DNA of 48,217 nt, from NCBI RefSeq assembly GCF_003838195.1, contig NZ_RCBY01000034.1, positions 1 through 48,217 of the forward strand. The letters run 5' to 3'. The position numbers were made by a program, and so were the translations under genes. Under the pieces are notes generated by a model, which saw only the letters and a list, made by a program, of their open reading frames with translations, searched no databases and had not been told where the DNA came from. The stretch comes from Okeania hirsuta. GTDB lineage: Bacteria; Cyanobacteriota; Cyanobacteriia; Cyanobacteriales; Microcoleaceae. Each line of letters begins with the position of its first letter. The stretch's first letter is position 1. Positions 9,280-17,854 of the stretch are shown in pieces.

Positions 9280-9307
9280 GTAGAGACGTTGTATGCAATG
9301 TCCCTAC
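9280..9307. repeat. 28-bp palindromic repeat (GTAGGGACGTTG / CAACGTCCCTAC), copy 1
   Basis: A diverged copy (GTAGAGACGTTG, then CAATGTCCCTAC). Others are at 10266-10293, 29625-29652 (inside an M2 element) and 32484-32511. Three of the four lie right at gene starts and distort start prediction. Confidence 0.75.
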
Positions 9308-9309
9308 TA

Positions 9310-9503
9310 AATCAGAAGGGCTAAACGTTGAAGAAAAACTTCAATTAATGTGTTATTTATCAAGTCATCTTCAAAGAGATGATAATTCAACCCCTAAACC
9401 TAGGCGTCAATGGCATAATATTCAAGGAAAAGCAACTTATCCATTAGTAGGAGAAGATGCTCAACAATGGATTTATTGAACTCGTCAAGAAGACACTTAT
9501 AAC
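9310..9503 (+). pseudogene. Broken antitoxin-like gene (DUF2281-type C-terminus), plus strand
   Basis: The frame reads LNVEEKLQLMCYLSSHLQ, then PRRQWHNIQGKATYPLVGEDAQQWIY(stop)TRQED. The core PRxWxxIxGxxxYPLxGEDAQxWVSRTR is common in small cyanobacterial antitoxin-like proteins. Here the residue before TR is a TGA stop (9477-9479), and the 5' end runs into a palindromic repeat with no convincing start. Such genes usually sit directly before a PIN toxin on the same strand. Here the next PIN gene is on the opposite strand, so this one has lost its partner. Confidence 0.5.
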
Positions 9504-9956
9504 TTAAACATACTTATTAACAAAAGCTTCAGGAGTTAGACACTCAAACTCTCCAGTTTTTTCTACAATAGCCTTAATTAATTTATAGTTAGCCGACACA
9601 AAACATTGAGCTTTAGCTGTTTTAGCAGTTAAATAAACTCCTGCATCCTCTCTAGGAATATTACCTGAATTTTTAATTATTTCTAGTTCATTTTCATCCA
9701 GTAGAACATAACAGACTTGAAAATATTGCCATATTTTATCGACTATTTCTCCACTCCAATCTTTATGTTTTAGACGTTTTGCCACTCGCAAAATTTCTGC
9801 AAGCAATATTTCTGAAATTACAACTTCAATTAATGCAGATTTTTTCATACCTAAACCAGCCCATTGAAGACATCTAAACTCATTACTTTCTGGAGCAGCG
9901 AAACCAATAATATAAACATTAGTGTCGAAAAATATACGACTTGGAGAAATAGTCAT
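9504..9956 (-). CDS. PIN-domain ribonuclease toxin (VapC-like)
   Basis: A 150-residue single PIN domain. D11 starts the FFDTNVYI motif, acidic residues E49/E54 and D104 (PREDAGVYLTA) occupy the second and third metal positions, and the C-terminal motif reads SANYKLIKA where most active PINs have S-x-D. The Asn at position 123 in place of that Asp could lower activity. VapC-type PIN toxins cut RNA. A 76-residue protein encoded 45 bp upstream on the same strand (10002-10232) is the likely antitoxin. The end of the gene runs close to the broken antitoxin-like gene on the plus strand. Confidence 0.82.
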   Translation of the reverse strand: MTISPSRIFFDTNVYIIGFAAPESNEFRCLQWAGLGMKKSALIEVVISEILLAEILRVAKRLKHKDWSGEIVDKIWQYFQVCYVLLDENELEIIKNSGNIPREDAGVYLTAKTAKAQCFVSANYKLIKAIVEKTGEFECLTPEAFVNKYV

Positions 9957-10001
9957 TTTTTTAATTTAAAAGTATTATCAAATTTAATAAAGTTAGCGAT
10001 G

Positions 10002-10232
10002 TTATTGTGAAATTTCCTTTCTAACTTCTCGTACTAAATTCACTATATCCTCTCTTGATTTATATCCTGCTTCTGCTAAGTCTTTAGCAAATTCTGATTG
10101 TAACCTTTCTAGAGGCATTAAAGAATATTGAGAAGATTTATTTTTCCTAAGTTCAACTATCATTTTTTCAATTAAAATAATTTGTTCAGAAACAGGAAGC
10201 TGTTTGGCTAAATTAAACACTTGTTCTAACAT
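10002..10232 (-). CDS. Probable antitoxin of the PIN toxin
   Basis: A 76-residue protein from the ATG at 10232. The N-terminus, MLEQVFNLAKQLPVSEQIILIEKMI, is the amphipathic LPxxEQxxLIxxM helix typical of cyanobacterial DUF2281-like antitoxins. The charged C-terminus ends VREVRKEISQ, and a YKSREDIVNLVREVR segment probably contacts the toxin. It precedes the PIN gene by 45 bp in the same direction, the usual antitoxin-toxin order. A longer frame to 10280 would translate the palindromic repeat at 10266-10293 and is rejected. The assignment rests on context plus the N-terminal pattern. Confidence 0.7.
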   Translation of the reverse strand: MLEQVFNLAKQLPVSEQIILIEKMIVELRKNKSSQYSLMPLERLQSEFAKDLAEAGYKSREDIVNLVREVRKEISQ

Positions 10233-10265
10233 AATAATATTGTCTCCGTGAAAAATAATAACCCT

Positions 10266-10293
10266 GTAGGGACGTTGCATGGAACGTCCCTAC
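10266..10293. repeat. 28-bp palindromic repeat, copy 2
   Basis: GTAGGGACGTTG, CATG, GAACGTCCCTAC: an almost perfect palindrome 34 bp upstream of the antitoxin start. It may form a hairpin in the leader. Confidence 0.8.
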
Positions 10294-10422
10294 TTTTTTA
10301 AGGGGAATTTAGGGGAATCGTCAATGTACTTCATCTTTATGAGAAATGCTATACATAGAATTTAGAATTAGTAAATTTACCTCATTTTCTAAATTCTACA
10401 TTCTAAATTCTAAATTCGGAAG

Positions 10423-11955
10423 CTACTGCACCGTCACCACTTGTTCCGAACTTTCATTTGCCAAGCGATCGACTGCTCGTAAAGCATAAATTCCTGGGGT
10501 AACTCTCACCGCATTAGTAGCAGAATTTAATACCTGTACAAGTGACCATTGATTACCATTTTGCTGATACAACGCCCAAGAACGAACATCTCCAGTATTA
10601 TCAACATTCCAACTAATAACATCAGAATTAACCTGTACTCCTGTAGGTGGTGCGGGAGGTTGGTTATCTAACCACGGCATCGCTGGAGGTAATGCTGGAG
10701 TTGGATAAACTGAACTTTTGAACACATTATTTACACCCGCTACATTATCTCGAAACATCTTCATACTAAAAAAGATATTTCCTAAAGAAAGTTGACTTGC
10801 TCTCTGACGAGAAATAGCAACTTGTCTCTCAAACTCAGATACTGACCAACCTGCACCTTGCAACTGACTTAAATAGTTTCCGGCATAAATATGACGACGT
10901 TGTGGGTTTTGTTGTAACCACCAATTTAACAAAACTGGATAACTTTGTTGAGGGGGGTCGATTCGCCAATAAAGTTGCGGTGCTAAATAATCTACCCAAC
11001 CCTGCTCCATCCATAATTTCACGTCAGCATATAAACTTTCATATTGATCTAACCCGACAATACCAGGAGGGTTCCCTGGGCGATAAATGCCAAATGGACT
11101 AATGCCAAATTTCACATAAGGTTTCTCAGCGTGAATACCTTGGTAAAGACGTTGTACCATGTTATTCACATTCTGTCGTCGCCAGTTAGATAAAGAGAGA
11201 GTACCACCAGATGCTTTGTATGCGTTATAGGTTTGGTAGTCGGGGAACTCTTGTCCGCGTTGAGGGTAGGGATAGAAATAGTCGTCAAAGTGAATGGCAT
11301 CAACGTCATAACGACGGACTACATCCATAATGGTGTTGAAAGTTTGGTCTTGAATAACTTTCGCCCCTGGGTCCATCCAAATGTTGTTGCCGTATCTATA
11401 AGCATATTGGGGATATTTGACTGCCATGTGATTTCCAGCAAAGGAACCATCATTGGGACTAAGTTGAGCGCGGTATGGGTTAAACCAAGCATGGAGTTCG
11501 ATATTGCGTTTATGACTTTCGGCGATCGCAAATTCTAGTGGATCGTAATATGGTTGTGGTGGGGTTCCCTGTTTGCCTGTCATCCAACCACTCCAGGGTT
11601 CGATCGGAGAATCATACAAAGCGTCTCCATTGGGTCGAACTTGCAAGACTAAAGCATTAAGGTTAAGTTCTTGCATCCGGTTGAGGATGTTGAGTAATTC
11701 TGATTTTTGTTGCGCAACAGATAGACCACGTTGGGATGGCCAGTCAATATTGGCAACGGATGCTACCCATACTCCTCGAAATTCTCTGGGGGAAAAGGAA
11801 GAGGGTTGTTGAGCAGTGGCGGTTGGTAGATAGGTGTAGATTTGAGTGAGGGTTAGTCCAAATATTATTAGGGAAACCCAGAGGAGGTTTTTGGGTCGAA
11901 AGCGAATATTTTGAGGGATATTAATTTTGGAAAATAGTTTGCTGATTAAGTTCAT
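10423..11955 (-). CDS. Family 10-like glycosylhydrolase (GHL10/DUF187), secreted or membrane-anchored
   Basis: A 510-residue protein. After a basic N-terminus, a hydrophobic segment at about residues 22-46 ends in ATAQQ, a probable signal peptide or anchor. The catalytic TIM-barrel (about 53-400) begins REFRGVWVASVANIDWP and includes LVLQVRPNGDALYDS, HAWFNPYRA and IHFDDYFYPYP (221-231), the DUF187 signature. A C-terminal fibronectin-III-like domain (about 430-510) follows. GHL10 proteins act on cell-wall or surface glycans; the substrate is unknown. A second, divergent barrel protein lies at 32611-34146. The gene is monocistronic. Confidence 0.9.
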   Translation of the reverse strand: MNLISKLFSKINIPQNIRFRPKNLLWVSLIIFGLTLTQIYTYLPTATAQQPSSFSPREFRGVWVASVANIDWPSQRGLSVAQQKSELLNILNRMQELNLNALVLQVRPNGDALYDSPIEPWSGWMTGKQGTPPQPYYDPLEFAIAESHKRNIELHAWFNPYRAQLSPNDGSFAGNHMAVKYPQYAYRYGNNIWMDPGAKVIQDQTFNTIMDVVRRYDVDAIHFDDYFYPYPQRGQEFPDYQTYNAYKASGGTLSLSNWRRQNVNNMVQRLYQGIHAEKPYVKFGISPFGIYRPGNPPGIVGLDQYESLYADVKLWMEQGWVDYLAPQLYWRIDPPQQSYPVLLNWWLQQNPQRRHIYAGNYLSQLQGAGWSVSEFERQVAISRQRASQLSLGNIFFSMKMFRDNVAGVNNVFKSSVYPTPALPPAMPWLDNQPPAPPTGVQVNSDVISWNVDNTGDVRSWALYQQNGNQWSLVQVLNSATNAVRVTPGIYALRAVDRLANESSEQVVTVQ

Positions 11956-12414
11956 TTTTGGACAATTTGGATAATTGGCGTTGTTGAATAGTAATAATTT
12001 TTAGATTAAGTATCAACGCAAAACATAAGTTTTTCAATTTTATCTTCAGCTACTTACCATTACATTTCAGCAAGGCAGGATAATTTAACTTTATAGTAAA
12101 TCTAATTCTCCTTAAAAGGAGAGACTTTCAACCTTTGGGAATTAATTATCAATTTTATTATTTGTTAATATTCTTTAAATTTTTTGAAGTTATAGCTGAT
12201 TTATCAAGTAAATATTAAGAGGATGAATTCTTTACTATACTTAGGCTTTGCGATTTATCGTTCAGTCAGACCCAAATTACTAAAAGCTAGGTAATATAAG
12301 ACTTTTCCAGGGTCATGCTGCGCAAACAGCTAAGTTTACAAATTAGCTCTTAGTACAACTGTAGTTTTTTATGGGTTAGGATGGTGGAGAAAATACTAAA
12401 GAAATAACTTTCAG
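11956..12414. other. Non-coding spacer
   Basis: No gene seen. It holds a fragment of the CTGCGCAAACAGCT repeat (about 12319-12333) that recurs near 41066, and a CTCCTTAAAAGGAG palindrome near 12110. The HEAT-repeat gene downstream must be transcribed from here, but no clear -35/-10 pair could be fixed. Confidence 0.5.
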
Positions 12415-14559
12415 ATGGATACTTTAATAAGAATAGGAAGTCGAGGGTATCAAGTTATTCAGCTTCAAGAACAATTAAATAACTGGGGATTTCCAGTCGG
12501 GAAAGTAGATGGAATATTTGGCCCTAAGACTCTTGCTGCAGTTATTCGTTTTCAGGAATATCATAATTTAAAGCCAGATGGTATTGTTGGTCCAGAAACA
12601 AATAAAATTTTGTTAACACCTCCTAATGTTCAAGCTTTAATTAACGTCATAATAGATACTGGTACGAGTAGTGATATTCGTAGTAGTGTAATTTACGCAT
12701 TAGGAGACATAAAATCAAAAGAGGCGGTTCAACCTTTAATTAACATTATCACAACTGATAGAGATAGTGATGTTCGTAGTAGGGCAATTGACGCATTAGG
12801 AGACATAAAATCAAAAGAGGCGGTTCAACCTTTAATTAACATCATCACAACTGATAGAGATAGTGATGTTCGTAGTAGTGCAATTGAAGTATTAGGAAGG
12901 ATAGAATCAAAAGAGGCGGTTCAACCTTTAATTAACATCATCACAACTGATAGAGATAGTTTTTTTCGTTTTATAGCAATTGAAGCATTAGGAAGGATAA
13001 AATCAAAAGAGGCAGTTCAACCTTTAATTAACATCATCAAAGATACTGATACGGATAGTTCTGTTCTTATATTGGCAATTTACGCACTAGGAAACATAGA
13101 ATCAAAAGAGGCTATTCAAGCTTTAATTAACGTTGTTCAACCTTTAATTAATATTATCACAAATACTGGTGAACATATTCATGTTCGTAAGAGTGCAATT
13201 GAAGTGTTAGGAAACATAGAATCAAAAGAAGCTGTTCAAGCTTTAATTAATATTATCACAAATACTGGTGAACATATTCATGTTCGTAGTAGTGCAATTG
13301 TAGTATTAGGAAGGATAGAATCAAAAGAGGCGGTTCAACCTTTAATTAACATCATTGATACTGATACTAATAGCGATATTCGTAGTATTGCAATTGACGC
13401 ATTAGGAAACATACAGTCAAAAGAGGCGGTTCCACCTTTAATTAATATCATTACAAATACTGGTGAGGATATTGATGTTCTTTGTAGTGCAATTGAAGTA
13501 TTAGGAAACATACAATCAAAAGAGGCGGTTCCACCTTTAATTAATATCATTACAAATACTGGTGAGGATATTGATGTTCTTTGTAGTGCAATTGAAGTAT
13601 TAGGAAACATACAATCAAAAGAGGCGGTTCCACCTTTAATTAATATCATTACAAATACTGGTGAGGATATTGATGTTCGTAAGAATGCAATTGAAGTATT
13701 AGGAAACATAGAATCAAAAGAGGCGGTTCCACCTTTAATTAACATCATCACAGATACTGATACTGATGTTCGTAGTAGTGCAATTAGAGCATTAGGAAAC
13801 ATACAGTCAAAAGAGGCGGTTCCACCTTTAATTAAAATTGTCACAGATACTGATACTGATGTTCGTAGTAGTGCAATTAGAGCATTAGGAAACATACAGT
13901 CAAAAGAGGCGGTTCCACCTTTAATTAAAATTGTCACAGATACTGATACTGATGTTTTTGTTCGTAGTAGTGCAATTGACGCATTAGGAAACATACAGTC
14001 AAAAGAGGCGGTTCCACCTTTAATTAAAATTGTCACAGATACTGATACTGATGTTTTTGTTCGTAGTAGTGCAATTGACGCATTAGGAAACATACAGTCA
14101 AAAGAGGCGGTTCCACCTTTAATTAAAATTGTCACAGATACTGATACTGATGTTTTTGTTCGTAGTAGTGCAATTGACGCATTAGGAAACATACAGTCAA
14201 AAGAGGCGGTTCCACCTTTAATTAAAATTGTCACAGATACTGATACTGATGTTCGTAGTAGTGCAATTAGAGCATTAGGAAACATACAGTCAAAAGAGGC
14301 GGTTCCACCTTTAATTAACATCATTACAGATACTGATACTAATAGTTCTCTTCTAGAGATAGCAATTAGAGCATTAGGAAACATACAATCAAAAGAGGCT
14401 ATTGAATCTTTAATTAACATCATCACAGATACTAATACGGATAGATATGTTCGTAGGATTGCAATTGAGGCATTACTAGGAATAGAGCCTGAGCAGTATC
14501 AGGGTTATTCCATTACACATTGGACAAATCTATTGAGCAATAGGATCAGAAATAGGTAA
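12415..14559 (+). CDS. Peptidoglycan-binding domain fused to a long HEAT-repeat array
   Basis: A 714-residue protein. Residues 4-70 form a PG_binding_1 domain (SRGYQVIQLQEQLNNWGF, VDGIFGPKTLAAVIRFQEYHNL, DGIVGPETN). From about 72 to 690 there are about 19 HEAT repeats (PBS-lyase-like) of 31-33 residues with consensus NIQSKEAVPPLIxIVTDTDTDVRSSAIxALG. There is no visible signal peptide, so how the PG domain would meet the wall is unclear. HEAT arrays are protein-binding solenoids, so a scaffold role is likely (inference). Several central repeats are identical at DNA level, so copy number probably varies by slippage. An inverted M7 element begins 3 bp after the stop. Confidence 0.88.
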   Translation: MDTLIRIGSRGYQVIQLQEQLNNWGFPVGKVDGIFGPKTLAAVIRFQEYHNLKPDGIVGPETNKILLTPPNVQALINVIIDTGTSSDIRSSVIYALGDIKSKEAVQPLINIITTDRDSDVRSRAIDALGDIKSKEAVQPLINIITTDRDSDVRSSAIEVLGRIESKEAVQPLINIITTDRDSFFRFIAIEALGRIKSKEAVQPLINIIKDTDTDSSVLILAIYALGNIESKEAIQALINVVQPLINIITNTGEHIHVRKSAIEVLGNIESKEAVQALINIITNTGEHIHVRSSAIVVLGRIESKEAVQPLINIIDTDTNSDIRSIAIDALGNIQSKEAVPPLINIITNTGEDIDVLCSAIEVLGNIQSKEAVPPLINIITNTGEDIDVLCSAIEVLGNIQSKEAVPPLINIITNTGEDIDVRKNAIEVLGNIESKEAVPPLINIITDTDTDVRSSAIRALGNIQSKEAVPPLIKIVTDTDTDVRSSAIRALGNIQSKEAVPPLIKIVTDTDTDVFVRSSAIDALGNIQSKEAVPPLIKIVTDTDTDVFVRSSAIDALGNIQSKEAVPPLIKIVTDTDTDVFVRSSAIDALGNIQSKEAVPPLIKIVTDTDTDVRSSAIRALGNIQSKEAVPPLINIITDTDTNSSLLEIAIRALGNIQSKEAIESLINIITDTNTDRYVRRIAIEALLGIEPEQYQGYSITHWTNLLSNRIRNR
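13797..14283 (+). repeat. Intragenic 93/99-bp tandem repeats of the HEAT array
   Basis: The phrase ACATACAGTCAAAAGAGGCG recurs at about 13799, 13892, 13991, 14090, 14189 and 14282, with spacings of 93, 99, 99, 99 and 93 bp. The 99-bp units at 13991 and 14090 look identical base for base. The 6-bp difference adds VF after the TDTDTD loop. A second set of 99-bp near-identical repeats lies at about 13420-13720. Confidence 0.9.
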
Positions 14560-14562
14560 AGC

Positions 14563-14687
<125 letters not shown>

Positions 14688-14735
14688 GACTTTTTACGGT
14701 TTCGTACCATGAAAGTAGCGATTGCAAATAAAGTC

Positions 14736-14846
14736 GCTTTTTACTATAATTATAGTCACCTCTATTACTGTGTTTCTGGCTTTTCCAGACACAGATAATG
14801 CCAAGTCCAATGAATTGTACTAGCACTTTTTATTGGTATTAATATA
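14736..14846 (+). pseudogene. Degenerate duplicate of part of the downstream membrane-pentapeptide gene
   Basis: This 111-bp stretch matches 15227-15349 inside the next gene over most of its length (for example CTTTTTACTATAATT, CACCTCTATT and TTTATTGGTATTAATAT versus TTGTATTGGTATTAATAT). A short deletion and a stop break the frame. It reads LFTIIIVTSITVFLAFPDTDNA against LFTIIVLTSIAMFMALPGTDDA. It is best explained as the trace of a deleted paralogue or of a partial tandem duplication. Confidence 0.7.
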
Positions 14847-14861
14847 CTGTATTTCCAAAAA

Positions 14862-16715
14862 ATGTTTAAAGATTTCCCACAGCAAAACTTGCAAGGTGGT
14901 ACTGTCAAAAGTCAAGATAATGCTAATTTTAGCCATAGCAAGATTCAGGGACGAAACTTTTCTCAAGCTATGCTTGTTAGTGGAAATTTTCGTTATGCCC
15001 AAGCTGGGCTAAAAATAAGTTGGTTGCTGATTTTAGGAACAATTTTATTATTTTTAGCAATGCTAGGTGGATTTATCTGTGGCTATGCAGGAGCTTTTAT
15101 AGGTAGTATATTGAAATGGAAAGGTCTAACTTGGATAGGACCATTATTAGTCCTTGGTTTTGGATTAATTTTATTCTTGGGTTTTATTTTAATCACAATT
15201 TATAGAGGTATAGGTACGGCTTTATGGCTTTTTACTATAATTGTACTCACCTCTATTGCTATGTTTATGGCTCTTCCAGGCACAGATGATGCCGGAGCTG
15301 ATGCCAGAGCAGACGCAATTTTACTAGCATTTTGTATTGGTATTAATATTTCAGGGGTATTGTTAGAGGCAATTGCGATCGCAGTGATGAGAATTTCATT
15401 CCCAAACAGAATGTTATTATTATTGATTCAATTTGTAACTCTAGCTACAGCAATACTGGGAATAATAGCAGCGACTCAGGAAGAGAATAAAAATTTGCTC
15501 TACACTTCATCTGTTGTCAAAATTTTGGCCATTGCAATTCCTGCCACGATAACTTTGCTCGCTCTAAGTCTTTTTATTGGTTGCCGTGCTGTGGTTGGCG
15601 ATCGCAAATACGCTTTGATTAGAAATATTGCAATTATTCTATGTAGCTATGGAGGAACTAGCTTTTACGAAGCAAATTTAACTGATGCCAACTTCTCTGG
15701 TGCCAGTCTCAAAAACACTAATTTGAGAAAAGCTATTCTCACTCGCACTTGTTGGTTAAATGCTAAACACCTAGACAAAGCTAGAGTTGAAGGAACCTAC
15801 TTAGAAAATAAAATAATTCGTCAATTGGTTGTAACAGGTAACGGACGAGATCAGAACTTTGACAATTTAGACTTACGGGGATGTAACTTACGATACGCTG
15901 ACTTAACTGATGCTAGTTTCATTGGTACAAAGTTGAGCGAAGCTACTTTAGAAGGGGCAAACTTAACAAGAGCAAAACTTGTGAAAGCTCAACTGTACGG
16001 TACTAACCTAACAAATGCAATACTAACAGGTGCTTGTATTCAGGATTGGGCAATTTCCCTGGATACCCAATTTGAGGGGATTAAATGCGATTATGTTTAT
16101 ATGCGCTTAGAAACAAAAGAAGACCGCGACCCTTGGCGCAAACCAGACAACCGCAATGAGATTTTTAAAGATGGAGACTTTAGCAGTTTTATCGCCCCTA
16201 TTATCAAAACTAAACAACTTTATCAAACTCAAAATGTAGACCCACGGGAAGTAGCAGAAAATTATTCAATTTTAGATATATTTCACCATGAAGGAGTAGA
16301 CCCCAGTGCCGCAGCAATAGCTTTTCAAAGATTAATCGAAAAATATCCAGAATCAGGATTACAAGTTCTTTCAATTGAAGGGCGAGGTAATGAAATAGTT
16401 CACTTTCAAGCACAAGTTACTGATGATGTTGACCGCTCATTTCTCAGTCAAGAATATAATGAAATTTATCATCAAATAAAATCAGGAAGTTATCCAGATT
16501 TATTAGCACTTTTAGCTGGAGTAGCGGAAAAAGACAAACATATTATTGAGCTGAGAAATTTATTAGAAACAGCCTTAAAGCAGAACAAATTTTATGTCGA
16601 AACCTATCAAGAAACCCGGAATATTGAAGTCCAGAAAGGTGATTATCGAGAGACTTCTGTTAACGATCGAGGGAGTTATGTTGAAGGGGATACTCATCAT
16701 AACTCCCCAGAGTAG
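14862..16715 (+). CDS. Polytopic membrane pentapeptide-repeat protein with C-terminal GDYRET motif
   Basis: A 617-residue protein. A short N-terminal repeat-like region (1-45) is followed by about six or seven membrane segments (about 52-245). Then come pentapeptide repeats (about 268-395: ANLTDANFSGASLKNTNL, DLRGCNLRYADLTDASF), a soluble region with coiled-coil character (about 425-583), and a terminal motif at 584-617, RNIEVQKGDYRETSVND followed by RGSYVEGD. The same motif (about 22 of 31 positions identical) occurs in the CHAT protease encoded convergently 52 bp away. Shared short C-terminal motifs in membrane and protease partners are how several bacterial death or immunity pairs find each other (inference here). 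Many related pentapeptide proteins continue past this motif with a helical domain that this one lacks, so it may be truncated. Confidence 0.82.
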   Translation: MFKDFPQQNLQGGTVKSQDNANFSHSKIQGRNFSQAMLVSGNFRYAQAGLKISWLLILGTILLFLAMLGGFICGYAGAFIGSILKWKGLTWIGPLLVLGFGLILFLGFILITIYRGIGTALWLFTIIVLTSIAMFMALPGTDDAGADARADAILLAFCIGINISGVLLEAIAIAVMRISFPNRMLLLLIQFVTLATAILGIIAATQEENKNLLYTSSVVKILAIAIPATITLLALSLFIGCRAVVGDRKYALIRNIAIILCSYGGTSFYEANLTDANFSGASLKNTNLRKAILTRTCWLNAKHLDKARVEGTYLENKIIRQLVVTGNGRDQNFDNLDLRGCNLRYADLTDASFIGTKLSEATLEGANLTRAKLVKAQLYGTNLTNAILTGACIQDWAISLDTQFEGIKCDYVYMRLETKEDRDPWRKPDNRNEIFKDGDFSSFIAPIIKTKQLYQTQNVDPREVAENYSILDIFHHEGVDPSAAAIAFQRLIEKYPESGLQVLSIEGRGNEIVHFQAQVTDDVDRSFLSQEYNEIYHQIKSGSYPDLLALLAGVAEKDKHIIELRNLLETALKQNKFYVETYQETRNIEVQKGDYRETSVNDRGSYVEGDTHHNSPE

Positions 16716-16767
16716 GAATGGGAAATAAACTAGCAACCTTTGTGTGAGAATTTGTTTTTTATTTGCC

Positions 16768-17796
16768 TTAATTTTTGGTATTTTTCCACTCTTCCAAAGC
16801 ACCAATCACAAAACTTGCTGCCGGATGATTTAAAGTTTGCTCAAAAACACTCATACCACCAGCTTTTAAAGCACTAAAAACCCGATTCATCAAAGCAGGA
16901 TTAGTTTCAATTTTCTCAATTACTTCCCCTGCTATTTTCATATTTCCAGTCATTGTATCAGTAGGGTTATTTTTGCTTAGTTGTTCCAGCAATTGTTGAA
17001 TTTCATTAGCAGCATCAGCCAGGTTTTGTTTTTCTGCGGAATTATTATAGTAATCTCCTTCAACATAACTTCCTTGGTCATTAATAGTTGTCTCACGATA
17101 ATCACCAGTTCCAATTTGTATATTACGTTCACCAGTCATTGTTTTATCTCCTTGATTAGAAGTATTAAAATCAAATTTATTACGAGGTATAAAAGTCGCA
17201 GTTTTAGGAATTGAATTTTCGCTATTTTTAGCAGACAACTGAGGAATTAACTCTTGAGGTATTCCTGCAATCATAATAGCATTACATCCTAACTGATAAG
17301 CAAAATCATAAGTTTGTCCAGCTCCCAAAGCATCATAAAAAGCCACAGCAAATTCAATTGCAGCTCTATCATTTATAGCCTGACTCATACCAATCACATA
17401 ATTAATATATTTAACTATTTCTTGAGCTTGATACTCTGAATAACAAGCATTCAGAACAACACATTCTACCTGTTCCGAAAATAATTGAAAAAGTCCGGCA
17501 ATAGCTTCAGTATCAACTAATTTTTGAGACCCAGTTTCATCCTCAAAAACTAAACCATCATGGCCTGCTCCATGTCCGCTAAAATGAACAATATTCGGTT
17601 GATAATCTAAAATAGCTCTACGAATATCTCTATATCGAGTAGCTTCCGCAGATTCAATTAAAAATAAATCTCTAGAAGGCGATCGCCTCAATCCTTCTTT
17701 TATTTCTCGCATTTCTTCATCTAACCTTAAATAACTTGTACTTTTAGGATTAGCTGATAAAATTAATATTTTCCGATAAGTAGCATGATTATTCAT
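16768..17796 (-). CDS. CHAT-domain (caspase-like) protease with C-terminal signalling motif and helical domain
   Basis: A 342-residue protein. Residues 8-185 form a CHAT domain: the start KILILSANPKSTSYLRLDEE is typical of cyanobacterial CHAT proteins, the catalytic His is H75 (HFSGHG) and the catalytic Cys is C118 (VVLNACYS). After a linker, residues 223-250 carry RNIQIGTGDYRETTIND then QGSYVEGD, shared with the neighbouring membrane pentapeptide protein. Residues 256-338 form an alpha-helical domain (NLADAANEIQQLLEQL, ALKAGGMSVFEQTLNHPAASF) seen in many cyanobacterial proteins of conflict or signalling type. CHAT proteases such as TPR-CHAT act in CRISPR-linked and other death pathways; here the trigger is unknown. 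An IS605-type element ends 15 bp upstream of the start, so the native promoter may be displaced. Confidence 0.85.
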   Translation of the reverse strand: MNNHATYRKILILSANPKSTSYLRLDEEMREIKEGLRRSPSRDLFLIESAEATRYRDIRRAILDYQPNIVHFSGHGAGHDGLVFEDETGSQKLVDTEAIAGLFQLFSEQVECVVLNACYSEYQAQEIVKYINYVIGMSQAINDRAAIEFAVAFYDALGAGQTYDFAYQLGCNAIMIAGIPQELIPQLSAKNSENSIPKTATFIPRNKFDFNTSNQGDKTMTGERNIQIGTGDYRETTINDQGSYVEGDYYNNSAEKQNLADAANEIQQLLEQLSKNNPTDTMTGNMKIAGEVIEKIETNPALMNRVFSALKAGGMSVFEQTLNHPAASFVIGALEEWKNTKN

Positions 17797-17811
17797 AAAC
17801 TAATACCTCGT

Positions 17812-17854
17812 GAAGTTCTCTCCCGTTAAATCAAAGATTATAACCGGAGCTTCT
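17812..17854. mobile_element. IS605-type right end with subterminal hairpin
   Basis: GAAG..CTTC encloses CCCGTTAAATC..GATTATAACCGG, an imperfect hairpin. The stop codon of tnpB lies inside it. The same core (GTTAAATC..GATTATAAC) forms the hairpin at the other end (19157-19210), as expected for IS200/IS605 ends recognised by a Y1 transposase. Any guide (omega) RNA would span the 3' part of tnpB and this end on the minus strand. Confidence 0.65.

Noticed and set aside
13335-14426. A 363-residue open frame on the minus strand opposite the HEAT gene
   Set aside because: It is the antisense shadow of near-identical HEAT repeats. The product is a monotonous repeat (SVSVTILIKGGTASFDCMFPN) and the sense strand is clearly the gene.
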